The notes under the pieces: model-generated
The model's input: only the letters and a program-made list of their open reading frames with translations
The model's database searches: none
What the model was told of the DNA's origin: nothing
Program-made: the position numbers and the translations under genes
Shown: positions 45,819 through 57,800 of the stretch, in pieces
How the letters are laid out: each line of letters starts with the position of its first letter
Position numbering within the stretch: position 1 is the stretch's first letter
NCBI GenBank assembly: GCA_009746045.1
Contig: RPFO01000333.1
Coordinates: 715,446-779,445, forward strand
Source of the DNA: Mesostigma viride
Lineage: Eukaryota; Streptophyta; Mesostigmatophyceae; Mesostigmatales; Mesostigmataceae
Length of the DNA: 64,000 nt
Direction of reading: 5' to 3'

Positions 45819-48800
45819 ATGTTTGAAGCACACGTAAGTCAATTTCGATGTCCATTAGCTTAGCAAGCCTTGTAAGGTTATGCAAGGTCAGTGGAAGCCT
45901 GCTGGTCATCTAATAAGTTATTTCTTAGCATGCCACGACCTGACACGCCCGTTAATTTGCACAATTGAATGACATTGCACAGGTAACCGAGTTGCTTCGC
46001 CGATATATCGGCAAATATGTGCACGGGTTGGATGACAAAGCGCTTAAAATCAGCGTTTGGCAAGGTAAAACTTTATGTGGCCCTGGCTGGTCCCTGGCGT
46101 GCATATGAACGGTTATTTTCCGCAACAAACCTGCCTGTTTCCGTTCCCCAGGGCCGGCAATTTAAATGAAAAAAAACTGTAGAAATTGAGAATTATTTGG
46201 CGTGTGCGGCCTGGTCGCGCTTGGAAGCATGCACTGAAAACTCTCTCCATTGGACTATAGTTGGCGAGGACATAAAGGAAAGGCTTCTAGGTACCGGCTG
46301 GCTCCCTATACTGTGCTTTGGCTAGCTCCCATATCGTACCGTTTTTTTCTGTCAACGTCAATTCCCACGTTGAAGCGATCCAGGTCGACCTCTCTGCGCG
46401 GGATACTCTCCGCAAAGTTGTTGCAACGATATGTGTGGCTCGTACTGCGTGCTGGTGTGTAGCATTCGTGGATGCAATGGCACAGTATTGTCCACCCCTT
46501 CATCTGCCCCTGCTGGGCTTCTTGCTGCTGTTGTGGCACATGCATGACCACAGCCCCGTTCCTTCTCATTGTCATGTCTGGGCTTGCTGGTGGAGGCATG
46601 GGTATGCCACAGGCTGGTGCCTGCGGAGGGCTGAACCAGCTCGCCATGGTCGTGTCGTTGCACACCGTATGCCGGACGCGTGGCCCTGCCTCTCCATCCC
46701 CTTGGATCAATTCCTACCTGCCCATCCATCTCATCCACACACCCACCACCGGCCGTGACTCCTGCCTCGTCATGGGTTATCCCTGTGTCTTCACGCGACG
46801 AATACTTTGGCATCCTCCCCTGCCCTCCTCTCCCCCCACCCCCTTCCCCCCTTCGCCACCGCCGGTGCGATTCATCCCGGCCACCCTTTCGGATTGCACG
46901 TTTTTTGCTGCCAGGCGATGTGGTGCTGACCAACCTGCAGCTGCGTCAGGATGCGCTCAACGAGCTCAACCTGCCCATCGTTGTCAAGGCGGGCTTCCTG
47001 GGATCTATACGCCTCACGGTGCGTGCACATGGATGCCAGATGTAGTGCGCCTCACGGTGCCTGCGCATGGATGCTGGCATTAGCACGCCTCAAGGTTGGG
47101 TGCACATGGATGCTAGAATTAGAGCGCCACATGGTGTGCGCGCACGGATGCTAGAAGTAGTGCTCCTCACGATGCCTATAGAGGTTGTGCTAGTGGCAGG
47201 AGGCGGGCGTCGACCCCTCGTGCACGCGGGTACAGACCCGCTGCTTGTAGCCTACTGGCGTTGGTCGCTGGTGTATGCCTTGGGTTGGCTTGCCCCTCGG
47301 TGGCCGCCGTCGTGGCCTCGGATCCCTGAACGGTAATGGATGGGACTGGTTGGTGCCAGGGGGGCAGCACGCATGGGGGCCGCGCGCATGGAGGCAGCAC
47401 GCACGGGGGCAGCATGCGTGGGGGCAGCATGCGCGGGGGCAGCCGTTGTGGGCCCGGGCGACCTGTGGGGTATCCCATCCCCGTATGGCGTGCAGGGCCG
47501 GCGCTCAGAGAACATCCCCGTATGGCGTGCAGGGCCGGCGCTCAGTTCTCTGCTTGGATGAAGCAGGGGTGTCAACGTGCTTGGGGGGTGCCAACATGGT
47601 GGTAGGATGCCAGCGGCACATTGCCGGTTCTCTGCTCCCCATCCATCCCCCAGTATACATGCTGTGGCCCTCCTGGTCGCGCCTACGGCCCCTCAGTCAC
47701 TTCCCTCTTGTGGTCGTTGGAAACGCCATCGGTCAGATGTTGCCGTTCCTGGTGTATTGGGGTTCGCTGACCAACATGCTTGCGGGTGTGATGTGACGTG
47801 CCGTGCTGGTCACTTGGGCGCCAAACGCACCTCCGCCACCTGGAACCCTCTCGCGACCCCCCCAATGTCTTTTGCAGGTGCCCTGGTCCCACCTGGGTAC
47901 CCAGCCGGTCGTCATGCGACTGGACCGCCTCTACATCCTGGCCGGCCGCGCCAGCGATGCGTCCCACATGGTGCGTTGCCAGCAGTAGAGTGTGTTGTGG
48001 TGCCACACGGTTCGTTGCCACCATTATGGGTTTGTGTGTTGCCTGCCAGCGTCTTGTTTTGTTGTGGTGTGTTGCCAGGCTCCATTGCGTCGGCATTGCC
48101 AGCACAATGGACTGTTGTGATGCATGACAGCATGATGGCTCGCTGTCGTGCATGCCAGCGTATTGGGCAGTCGTGGTATCTGTGGCAGCAGCACCTGTTG
48201 TGGGTCATGGTCGACCAAAGGGTTGTGTAGGGGGGGCATGGTGCCCGAGTGCGGAGCAAGCTGTGGTGTTCTGTGGTGCAGTCCAGGGATGGCAGCATGA
48301 CCTTTCCTGCCTGGCAGAGGGATCCATCCATCCTTGCACAGGTGAGCCCAACAGTACTCTGCCGGCCTTGACCGCTGCCACCCAGCATCGCCACAAGATT
48401 CGTGTCTATGGGAGAAGGGGCTGAGGGAAATGCCCATGACCTGGAGGTTGAACATGAGACCAGGCTTGTGGCGCTAGAACATGGGTCGGCTGCAAGCAGG
48501 TTGGCTGGGTATCTGCCTGCAGGACGGTGCGCTCCATCCATGCCGAGTCAGGATCCGATTTGCAGTACTGCTTGATTTTCTGGAATGGCGCCGCTTCTTG
48601 TTCCGACAGATTCTGGAGACTTTTGCCCTTCCCATTGCGCTATGCTGACAGCTAGCGGTTACAACGGTTTTAACTGGAAACGGCCACCAAACTAAGTGCA
48701 TCCCACCAAACTAAGCGCAATGCGCTTAAATTCTGCGCTTGGAAGGGCACTGCACTAGTCTTAGGGCAGGGAATCTGCGCTTAACGCTACAGCGATCTAC

Positions 48801-51800
48801 GTCTGAGCCGTTTTCATTTGTAACCGTGGGCGTAACCGTGGCGCAATGGAGGGGCAAAAGGCTCCGGAATCTCTCGTTTGTCTGGAATGGCGCCGCTGCT
48901 TGTTTGTCTGGAATGGCACCGCTGGTTGGTAACCATGGCGTGCGTGGCATCAGGGTCGCCACCTTTCTCGTTGCGCCAAAAGGATGAGGTGGTCTTGTGC
49001 GTGGTCGTAGCATGCGGACTGTCAGGACCATCCATGAAGGATTCCTCGTGACTAGCCATCGACCAAGACTTGTCTGACGCGCTGCCATTGCACCCTGGCT
49101 TTGCCTCTGGCTCCCCCCCAGTCGGAGGAGGAGGTGTTTGTCCACCGGCAAGAGGACAAGCGGCGTAAGGTGGAGGCGGCCGAGGCTGCGTGGGTGGAGG
49201 CGCGGCACAAGCTCAAGGAGGCGGCCAAGGCAGGCGCTTTAGCCGCGGCGCTGGACGGGGATGTAGAGGGGGAGGAGGGCAAGGACAAGGACAAGGACAA
49301 GGACAAGGACAAGGACAAGGAGAAGGGTGGCGAGGAGGAGGAAGGGGCCAAGAGCCAGACATGGCTGTCGTCGTTGCTCAACACGATCGTAGGCAATGTG
49401 CAGCTGTCCATCACCAACGTGCATGTGCGCTACGAGGACAGCAACAGCTTCAGCCTGGGAGGGGGCCTGCCCTTCTCCTTTGGCCTCACGCTGGGCAAGC
49501 TGGCAGCTGTCACCATTGATGAGAACGACAGGGAGACGTTTGTGACCAGCCACCCGCTGGACCAGGCGTCCAAGCGGGTGGACCTGGGACAGCTGTCGCT
49601 CTACCACGAGCCGGGCGCGCAGCCCTGGAACCCGAGCAAGCCCTGGAAGGAGATGGGCGTGGCGGAATGGGATGCGCTATTCCTGCCGCGCGTCACCGCG
49701 CAGAACGAGGGGCGCGGCCCGCTGCGCTTCCAACCAGCCATGGAGCCGGCCAAGGGGCTGGCCAGCGTTCTGCCTCCCTCGAGCACATCGCCCCCGCCGC
49801 AGGGCGCGCTGGTCCCATCTCCTGGGAGTGACCCCATCCACTACTTGCTGCGGCCCGTGAGTGCGGTCATGTACTACAACCGGGCCGCCATGTCCGCGCT
49901 GCACCGACGCCCCGAGCCGGACCTCGCCCGCCACAAAGTGCGCGTGCAGTTCCAGGCGGTCACGCTGTCACTTAGCGAGGCGCAGTACAGTGAACTCATG
50001 CAGCTGCTGGAGAATCTGTCCCACAGCGAGGAGCGCGCGCAGTTTGCGCACCTGCGGCCACGCGTGGGCGTCAAGGGCCACGCGGACCGCTGGTGGCGGT
50101 TTGCCTACGAGTCTGCGCTGCTACGCAAGCGCAAGCGACGGACGCACTTGGCGTGGGAGCGCATCCAGTCGGTGTGCCGCTGCCGCCGCAACTACGTGCG
50201 CGCGTACGCCAACCGGCTGCTGAACCAGGCCAAGCAGAGCAGTGGCAAGGGCAAGGGGGGGGGTGCCAAAGGGGCCGCAGTGGGCGCGCAGGCGGGCATG
50301 CAGGAGCAGCTGGAGAGCACCGCCCTAGCGGCGATGGAGGAAGAGCTTGACTTTGAGGTCATTGTCTTGTTCCGCTGCCTCGCCCATGTACAGGTGGAGC
50401 CCCAGGTGCGGGGCGTGCAGGCCACGGCGGGCGCGGGCGAGGCCACCAAGGGTTCCTGGTTCGGCTGGTGGGGTGGCAACAAGGGCGCAGCGGATGCACA
50501 GAAGGCGGTGGCAGCGCCGGCGCCCGAAGGTGGCCTTGCGGCAGCAGCGAGCGTGGAGGAGAACGTGGCAGCGCAGCTGAGTGACGACGAGTGGAAGAAA
50601 CTCAACGAGCTCATCCACTACCACCCGGGCACAGAGGAAGACTCGGTCCACTCGTCGGCCTCAGGGGGGGCCGATGCCATTGGAAAGGTGCTGCTGATGG
50701 TGGACCTGGACGTGGCGGTCCAGCGGGGTTCCATCGAGTTGCTTGCGTCTGGCACGTCCGGCACGCTGGATTCGCTCATCGTCGAGTCCTCCATGGATGT
50801 CCTGCGTGTTCAGGTCCGCATGTTTTCTTCTGACACTGTCACCGTCGACGTGGCGCTGCAGTCGTACGGCCTCGTGTCGACAGGTGGCGAGATCGTGCAG
50901 GCCGGGCCCGCCCCTGGCTTTGCCAGCGCGCTGCGGGTGGAGTACCTGCAGCACCCGGTGGATGACTCGGCGGATGCAAAAGTCACGGTCACGGTGGCGC
51001 CCATGCAGGTGCGAGGCACCGAGGGGAAGAGTTGGTGATAGCCGGAGGGGACGCTCGGTGTCACCTCTTCACATTATCCTTCTTGGATGGTCGCGCTGCG
51101 ACTTGTGCAGCTAGGTTTCCCTTTTTTTGCAAGCGTTGTTTAGCGGCAATGTTCAGGACTTACAGCCGTTGCAGCGGATTGCATCTCTTTTTAGCCACCC
51201 TTCGCTCCTCATTCATCTCCCCGCGCTATGACCCTTTCCTCGTGGAATATCACCCCCCCCCCCCTCCTTGTATGTATTCCCATCTGAACCCCTATGGCCC
51301 TTTCCTCATGGAATATCACCCCCCCCCTCTTGTATGTATTCCCATCTGAACCCCTATGGCCCTTTCCTCATGGAATATCCCCCCCCCCTCCTTGTATGTA
51401 TTCCCATCTGAACCCCTATGGCCCTTTCCTCATGGAATATCACCCCCCCTCTTGTATGTATTCCCATCTGAACCCCTATGACCCTTTCCTCATGGAATAT
51501 CACCCCCCCCTCTTGTATGTATTCCCATCTGAACCCCTATGGCCCTTTCCTCATGGAATATCACCCCCCCCTCCTTGTATGTATTCCCATCTGAACCCCT
51601 ATGGCCCTTTCCTCATGGAATATCCCCCCCCCCTCCTTGTATGTATTCCCATCTGATCCCCTATGGCCCTTTCCTCATGGAATATCACCCCCCCCTCTTG
51701 TATGTATTCCCATCTGAACCCCTATGGCCCTTTCCTCATGGAATATCACCCCCCCCTCTTGTATGTATTCCCATCTGATCCCCTATGGCCCTTTCCTCAT

Positions 51801-54800
51801 GGAATATCACCCCCCCCTCTTGTATGTATTCCCATCTGAACCCCTATGGCCCTTTCCTCATGGAATATCACCCCCCCTCTTGTATGTATTCCCATCTGAA
51901 CCCCTATGGCCCTTTCCTCATGGAATATCACCCCCCCCTCTTGTATGTATTCCCATCCGAACCCCTATGGCCCTTTCCTCATGGAATATCACCCCCCCCT
52001 CTTGTATGTATTCCCATCTGAACCCCTATGGCCCTTTCCTCATGGAATATCCCCCCCCCCTCCTTGTATGTATTCCCATCTGAACCCCTATGGCCCTTTC
52101 CTCATGGAATATCACCCCCCCCTCTTGTATGTATTCCCATCTGAACCCCTATGGCCCTTTCCTCATGGAATATCACCCCCCCTCTTGTATGTATTCCCAT
52201 CTGAACCCCTATGGCCCTTTCCTCGTGGAATATCACCCCCCCTCTTGTATGTATTCCCATCTGAACCCCTATGGCGCTTTCCTCATGGAATATCACCCCC
52301 CCCTCTTGTATGTATTCCCATCTGAACCCCTATGGCCCTTTCCTCATGGAATATCACCCCCCCCTCTTGTATGTATTCCCATCTGAACCCCTATGGCCCT
52401 TTCCTCGTGGAATATCACCCCCCCCCTCTTGTATGTATTCCCATCTGAACCCCTATGGCCCTTTCCTCATGGAATATCACCCCCCCTCTTGTATGTATTC
52501 CCATCTGAACCCCTATGGCCCTTTCCTCATGGAATATCTTCCCCCCCTCTTGTATGTATTCCCATCTGAACCCCTATGGCCCTTTCCTCATGGAATATCA
52601 CCCCCCCCCTCTTGTATGTATTCCCATCTGAACCCCTATGACCCTTTCCTCATGGAATATCACCCCCCCCTCTTGTATGTATTCCCATCTGAACCCCTAT
52701 GGCCCTTTCCTCGTGGAATATCACCCCCCCCTCTTGTATGTATTCCCATCTGAACCCCTATGGCCCTTTCCTCATGGAATATCAACCCCCCCTCTTGTAT
52801 GTATTCCCATCTGAACCCCTATGGCCCTTTCCTCATGGAATATCAACCCCCCCTCTTGTATGTATTCCCATCTGAACCCCTATGGCCCTTTCCTCATGGA
52901 ATATCACCCCCCCTCTTGTATGTATTCCCATCTGAACCCCTGCGGGCTTTATCTCCTTCCCCCCCCCCCCCCCCCCCCCCCTCCATGTTGGGCGTGCAGG
53001 TGACCATACTGTCGGAGCCCCTCCTGCGCATCGCAAAGTTCTTCGCAAACAAGGCGCCCGACATGCCCATGGCGTGGCAGAGCGCAGCCGCGGCGCAGTG
53101 GGAGCAGCTCACGCGCTCCGCGAAAGAACAGCTGCAGGTGGCGCTTGACGAACGCAAGCGGCTATTGCTGCACCTGGACGTGAGCGCGCCCAAGGTGGCC
53201 CTGCCGCTCGCCCCCTTTGGCCCGTACGAGAGGCAAACCATGGTGCTCGACTTTGGCCACTTCATGCTTGACTCGGGCTCCGGCGAGCAGCTGGGCATGT
53301 CGAGCGAGGACGCGCAGCTGTACGAGACCTTCATCATCCGCTGCGCCGACATTGCGGGGGTGCTGGTCCGGGACGACCACTTCTCGTGGGACCGGCTCAA
53401 CTTTGAGGGCATGGAGGGGCCTGCCAGCGCGATGGGCGTGGCCTTTGCGCCGGCCAATCAGCGCGCGGGGGTGGATGGCAGCACCAGTGGCAAGGTCAAG
53501 TACCATGGCCACCAGCAGATGACCATCCTGAACCGCTGCGGGCTTGACATCAAGGTTGCCATCATCCGAAAGGAGCTGCTGGGGTACCCGGCGCTGTGCT
53601 GCGACCTGGCGGTGCCCTCGGTGCGGCTCCACATGTCGCCGCGCCGCTACCACTGCCTCATGCGCGCGATCGACCTGCTGCTTCCCCCCAATGAGACCGA
53701 CCCTTTTGCCGTCTTTTACGCGGCCGAGCTGGCGCAGAATAAGGGGGCGGGGGGGGCCGGCCGTGGGCCCCGCCCGGGCCAGATCCAGCCCTGGCAGAAT
53801 GCGGTGCATGCGGGAAATGTGCGCGTGCTTACGTGGGGGGGCATCGGCTACCGCACGGCGCGCTGGCGGCGGCAGTGGGTGGCGGTGACGGAGAAAGCAT
53901 TATTCGTGTGCGAGCACCGCGCTGCCCCCTCGTGCGTGCGCATGACCAGCTTTGCCAACAAGCAGGTCTTCCCGGTCCCCCCCGAGGCCATCGCGGGGCA
54001 TGAGCACGTGGTCGCGCTGTGGGACCGTCACAAGGAGCCGAGCAAGGTCGTCGAGTCGCGCACCGCGCTCATTTTGCAGCTCAGGGACGCGGCCGAGAAA
54101 GAGGCCTGGATGCACGCGCTGAACGCGGAGATCTACGGTCGCAAGGTGGCGGCGTCCAGCTATTTGTTGGACGAGGGCGTGCCGTCGCCCAGTACAAGCT
54201 TGGCCGAGGAGGGTGGTACTAGTGCGGGCGCGGGAGAGAGCAAATCACCTGCCGAGGGCAGCAACCCCGGCCTCATGGAGCGGTTACGTCTGACAGGCGC
54301 GCTGGGCGAGTTGCGGCTGTCGGTGCATGGGGAGCTGTCAGACCAGTGGGCGGTGACGGCGGAGGAGATCCCCATCGTGGAGCTCAAGGCGCGCACCAGC
54401 AAGCTGACGGTGATATCTCGGCTGTGCGACCACCGCGTGGAGATGAAGCTGCACGCGCTCGAGGCGGCCGACCTGCTGCACGGCGGGGTGGCCCCCTCCA
54501 CGCGCTACCTCATCTGCTCCAGCGAGCACGCGTCACCCGAGTTCATGCAGGAGTACGCGTCCCTGCAGGGGCAGGGGGGGCAGGACATGGCACCGCTGGA
54601 GGAGGGGAACGAAGGCGATGCAGGTACCCCGATGGCGGCCGACGAAGGGGGGAAGAATAAGTCACGCGACGGTGGAGAGAGGGGCACGCCAAGCAGGCGG
54701 CGTCTGCCCGGCATGGACCGCTCAATAGACCGTTCCGAGAGCCAGTATTACGACGCAAGTGACGAGCTGGCGCCCCCCGAGGAGGACAAGCCGCCCGAGG

Positions 54801-57800
54801 AGCCCAGCGATTACCTGGTAGACCTGCGGGTGGGCGTGTGGGGGGTGGACAGCGTGGACTATGCGGGGGTGGACGTGCAGCTCACGCTCGTGCTGGGCGC
54901 GCTGTTTGTATTCTGTAACCGGCGCACGGTAAAGGCGCTCATGGAGTGGGGGCTGGCCATGGCCAACGACCCGTCGGCCAACAAGCCGGCCATCCAGCGG
55001 TCGCGCCCGGACGATGACGAGGAGGCTGTGAGGGATACCGCCGTGCCGGGCGGCAGGGACAAGGAGTCGGCGTCGGCTGTTGGGTCACCTCGGCAGGTCC
55101 CGGACAAGGACGCAGAGCGCGAGGCATCGGCGAGCGACCTGCGGCTGCTGGGGCGGGGGCGGGACCGCGTCATCTTCCGCCTGCGCATGTCCATGCAGCG
55201 CTCGCTGCTGGCGCTGAACTACGAGGACGGCTCGCTGCTGTCGGTGCTGGAGATGAAGGCGCTCGGGTTGAATATCAAGGTGAGAGGGGGGGGTGGGGTT
55301 GAATATCAAGGTGAGAGGGCGGGGGGTGTTGAAAATCAAGGTGAGAGGGGGGGGGTGTCCATCAAGGTGAGAGGGGGGGGGGGTTGAACATCAAGGTGGG
55401 AGGGGAGAAGAGCCCTCTCAACCTCAACTTGAGTAGAGGGCAGAGGGGGCAGAGGGCGAAGGCACTGGGGTTGAGTGTAATGGGAGGGAGAGGACACATT
55501 GGGGATGGGCAGGGAGTGGGTTTGGTGCAGTCAAGGGAATAGGCGGGTATGATCTGACTTCGGAACATGTTGGATGTTTCCCAGTTTAGACTCTTGGTTC
55601 TACCTGCACTTTGTTATGGGTTGAACGAACATTTAGGCTGCATGTCAGCTGCTGGGCGCAGTATCTCCCTCACGTCGCCTTGCTGACCTGCCGGTTACCG
55701 CTTCCGTGCGTGCTTGCCCATGGCATGGCATTGTGTGTGCGCATGGCGTGTGGCGTGTGGCGTGTGGCAGGTGTACCCCGAGCGGCTGTGGGTGAAGACC
55801 ACGCTGGGCAACCTGCGCGTGAGCGACATGCGCGTGCCGCGCAACCACAGCTACCGATGGGTCTGCGACGTCAAGAGCGGTCAACGAGATTCGCTGGTGG
55901 ATGTCAGTGCCCGCTGGCCGCAGATTCGTGCACACGTCCGACCCAATGCTTGCTTCTTCACACACGCAATGACCAGTTGCACGTCATGACCAGTTGCTTA
56001 TATTATATTGTAGGTGCCGCATGTTTTATGTGTGTATAGTATAGCCATCCGCGTAGTATAGTATAGCCATCCGCGTAGTATAGTATAGCCATCTGCGAAG
56101 GGGGCGCGGTTGGCCGTGGGATGCAGGCGGTGTCCATATGTAGTGTGCTCTACAGTTGGAGATGCCAGTAGCGGCCCGACGGTCATGTCGTGTATCCTCC
56201 ATTGCACCGCTACGCTTGCCACAGCGCATCATTCCCCTTGGCCAGCCTTTCGGCCCTTGCTCCTGCCTTCTAGGCTATGCACCTGCCTAGCCTTTCTTTC
56301 GTTGACACCTCACTCCATGGGCACATGCGAGGGCTCGCTCCCTCGCACCGCATGTGGCTCGCCCTGCTCGCACGCGCAGGTGGAGTACGAGAGCTTTGTG
56401 CCTGACGACCCCGATTACGCCGGCTATGAGCACAGCGTGGTGGCGCGGCTGGCCTCTGTACGGCTGGTCTACCTCCACCGCTTTGTGCAAGAGGTCAGCG
56501 CATGGTTTGTGTGGCCCGTCGCGTCGCGCGGTTTGATCTTCGTAGGAACATGCTGCATGCGAGGTATGGCGCTTCACGTTTTTACACCTCGTAGGCATCG
56601 TCAGTGTTGCTTACGTTGGGTCCTTCGTTTAAAGTGTGGCAGGCCGTGCCTAGGGGGGAGATGCTGCTTGGTCTTAAGTAATACTAGCTGATAGATGCCT
56701 AGGCGGGGGATGCTGCTTGGTCTATAGTAATACTAGCTGATAGATGCCTAGGGGGGGGATGCTGCTTGGTCTTAAGTAATACTAGCTGATAGATGTTAGG
56801 GGGGGCATGCTGCTTGGTCTTAAGTAATACTAGCTGATAGATGCCTATGGGGGGGATGCTGCTTGGTCTTAAGTAATACTAGCTGATAGATGCCTAGGGG
56901 GGGGATGCTGCTTGGTCTTAAGTAACACTAGCTGATAGTGGATATTTATGCGTATGCCGCCTAGGCTGCGCATATCAATTGGGGCGCGTGTCAAGAAAGG
57001 GTTGAATTGGAGGCTCTCTGGTCTGGAAGTGTTGTGTTTGGACCATGAGGCCTTGGGCCGCTCTTGTCTGCCCATGCATGGCCCATGGTTGTTATCGCCC
57101 GGGTAGGCGGTTGCCCGAGTGTGCTGTTGGCTGGTATTTTCCCCAGTACCAGCTTAGCTGGCTTGTGAGCATGCCAGCCATCTCTACCACTCCGCAACGC
57201 GCTTTGCGCCACCCATCATCGCTCCACTTCCATGACATATCCCACCCACTTGTATCGCCACGTGTGCTCTTGACCCCTGGGTTATTGCGACCCCCTTGGC
57301 TCGACCGCCACTTGCCCGGTGGGCGCAGATCATGGACTACTGCCTACCGACGATCCCAGTCGACTCGATCCACATTCACCCCTTTGGTGTGGCACGGTGC
57401 CCTTTCCCGCTCCTCCCCCCCCCCCTTGGTGCCCTCAGGTGGTGGACTACTGCCTGTGCATCATCTCCAAGGGCGCGCTGGACGTGGCCACGGCCATGAT
57501 CGCCGAGGGCGCCTCGCACGCGCTCAAGATACCAGCAGCACAGCTGGAGGGCCAGCCAGCGGTCAAGCTGGACGTGAGGATGGAGGAGCCGACCATTTTG
57601 ATGCCGCGCGCCACTAGCAGCGACGAGTAAGCAGACACCGGCTGAGTGGTGGGACATTCATGTCTTGGCGATGGAGGGACATGGGTATGGCAGTGACATT
57701 GGTGGCGCAGGCCACGTGCATGGGCCAATAGTAGATGACGACCGCATGCGGTACTGGCCGCGGTAGAGGCCAGCATCGCGCGCCGCGCTGGTTCTGATGG

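Noticed and set aside
51032-52999. Open frames of the 61 bp repeat, including one running into VPS13 exon 6
   Set aside because: The acceptor at 52999 in phase with the donor at 51009 joins conserved VPS13 sequence; the repeat translation is meaningless.
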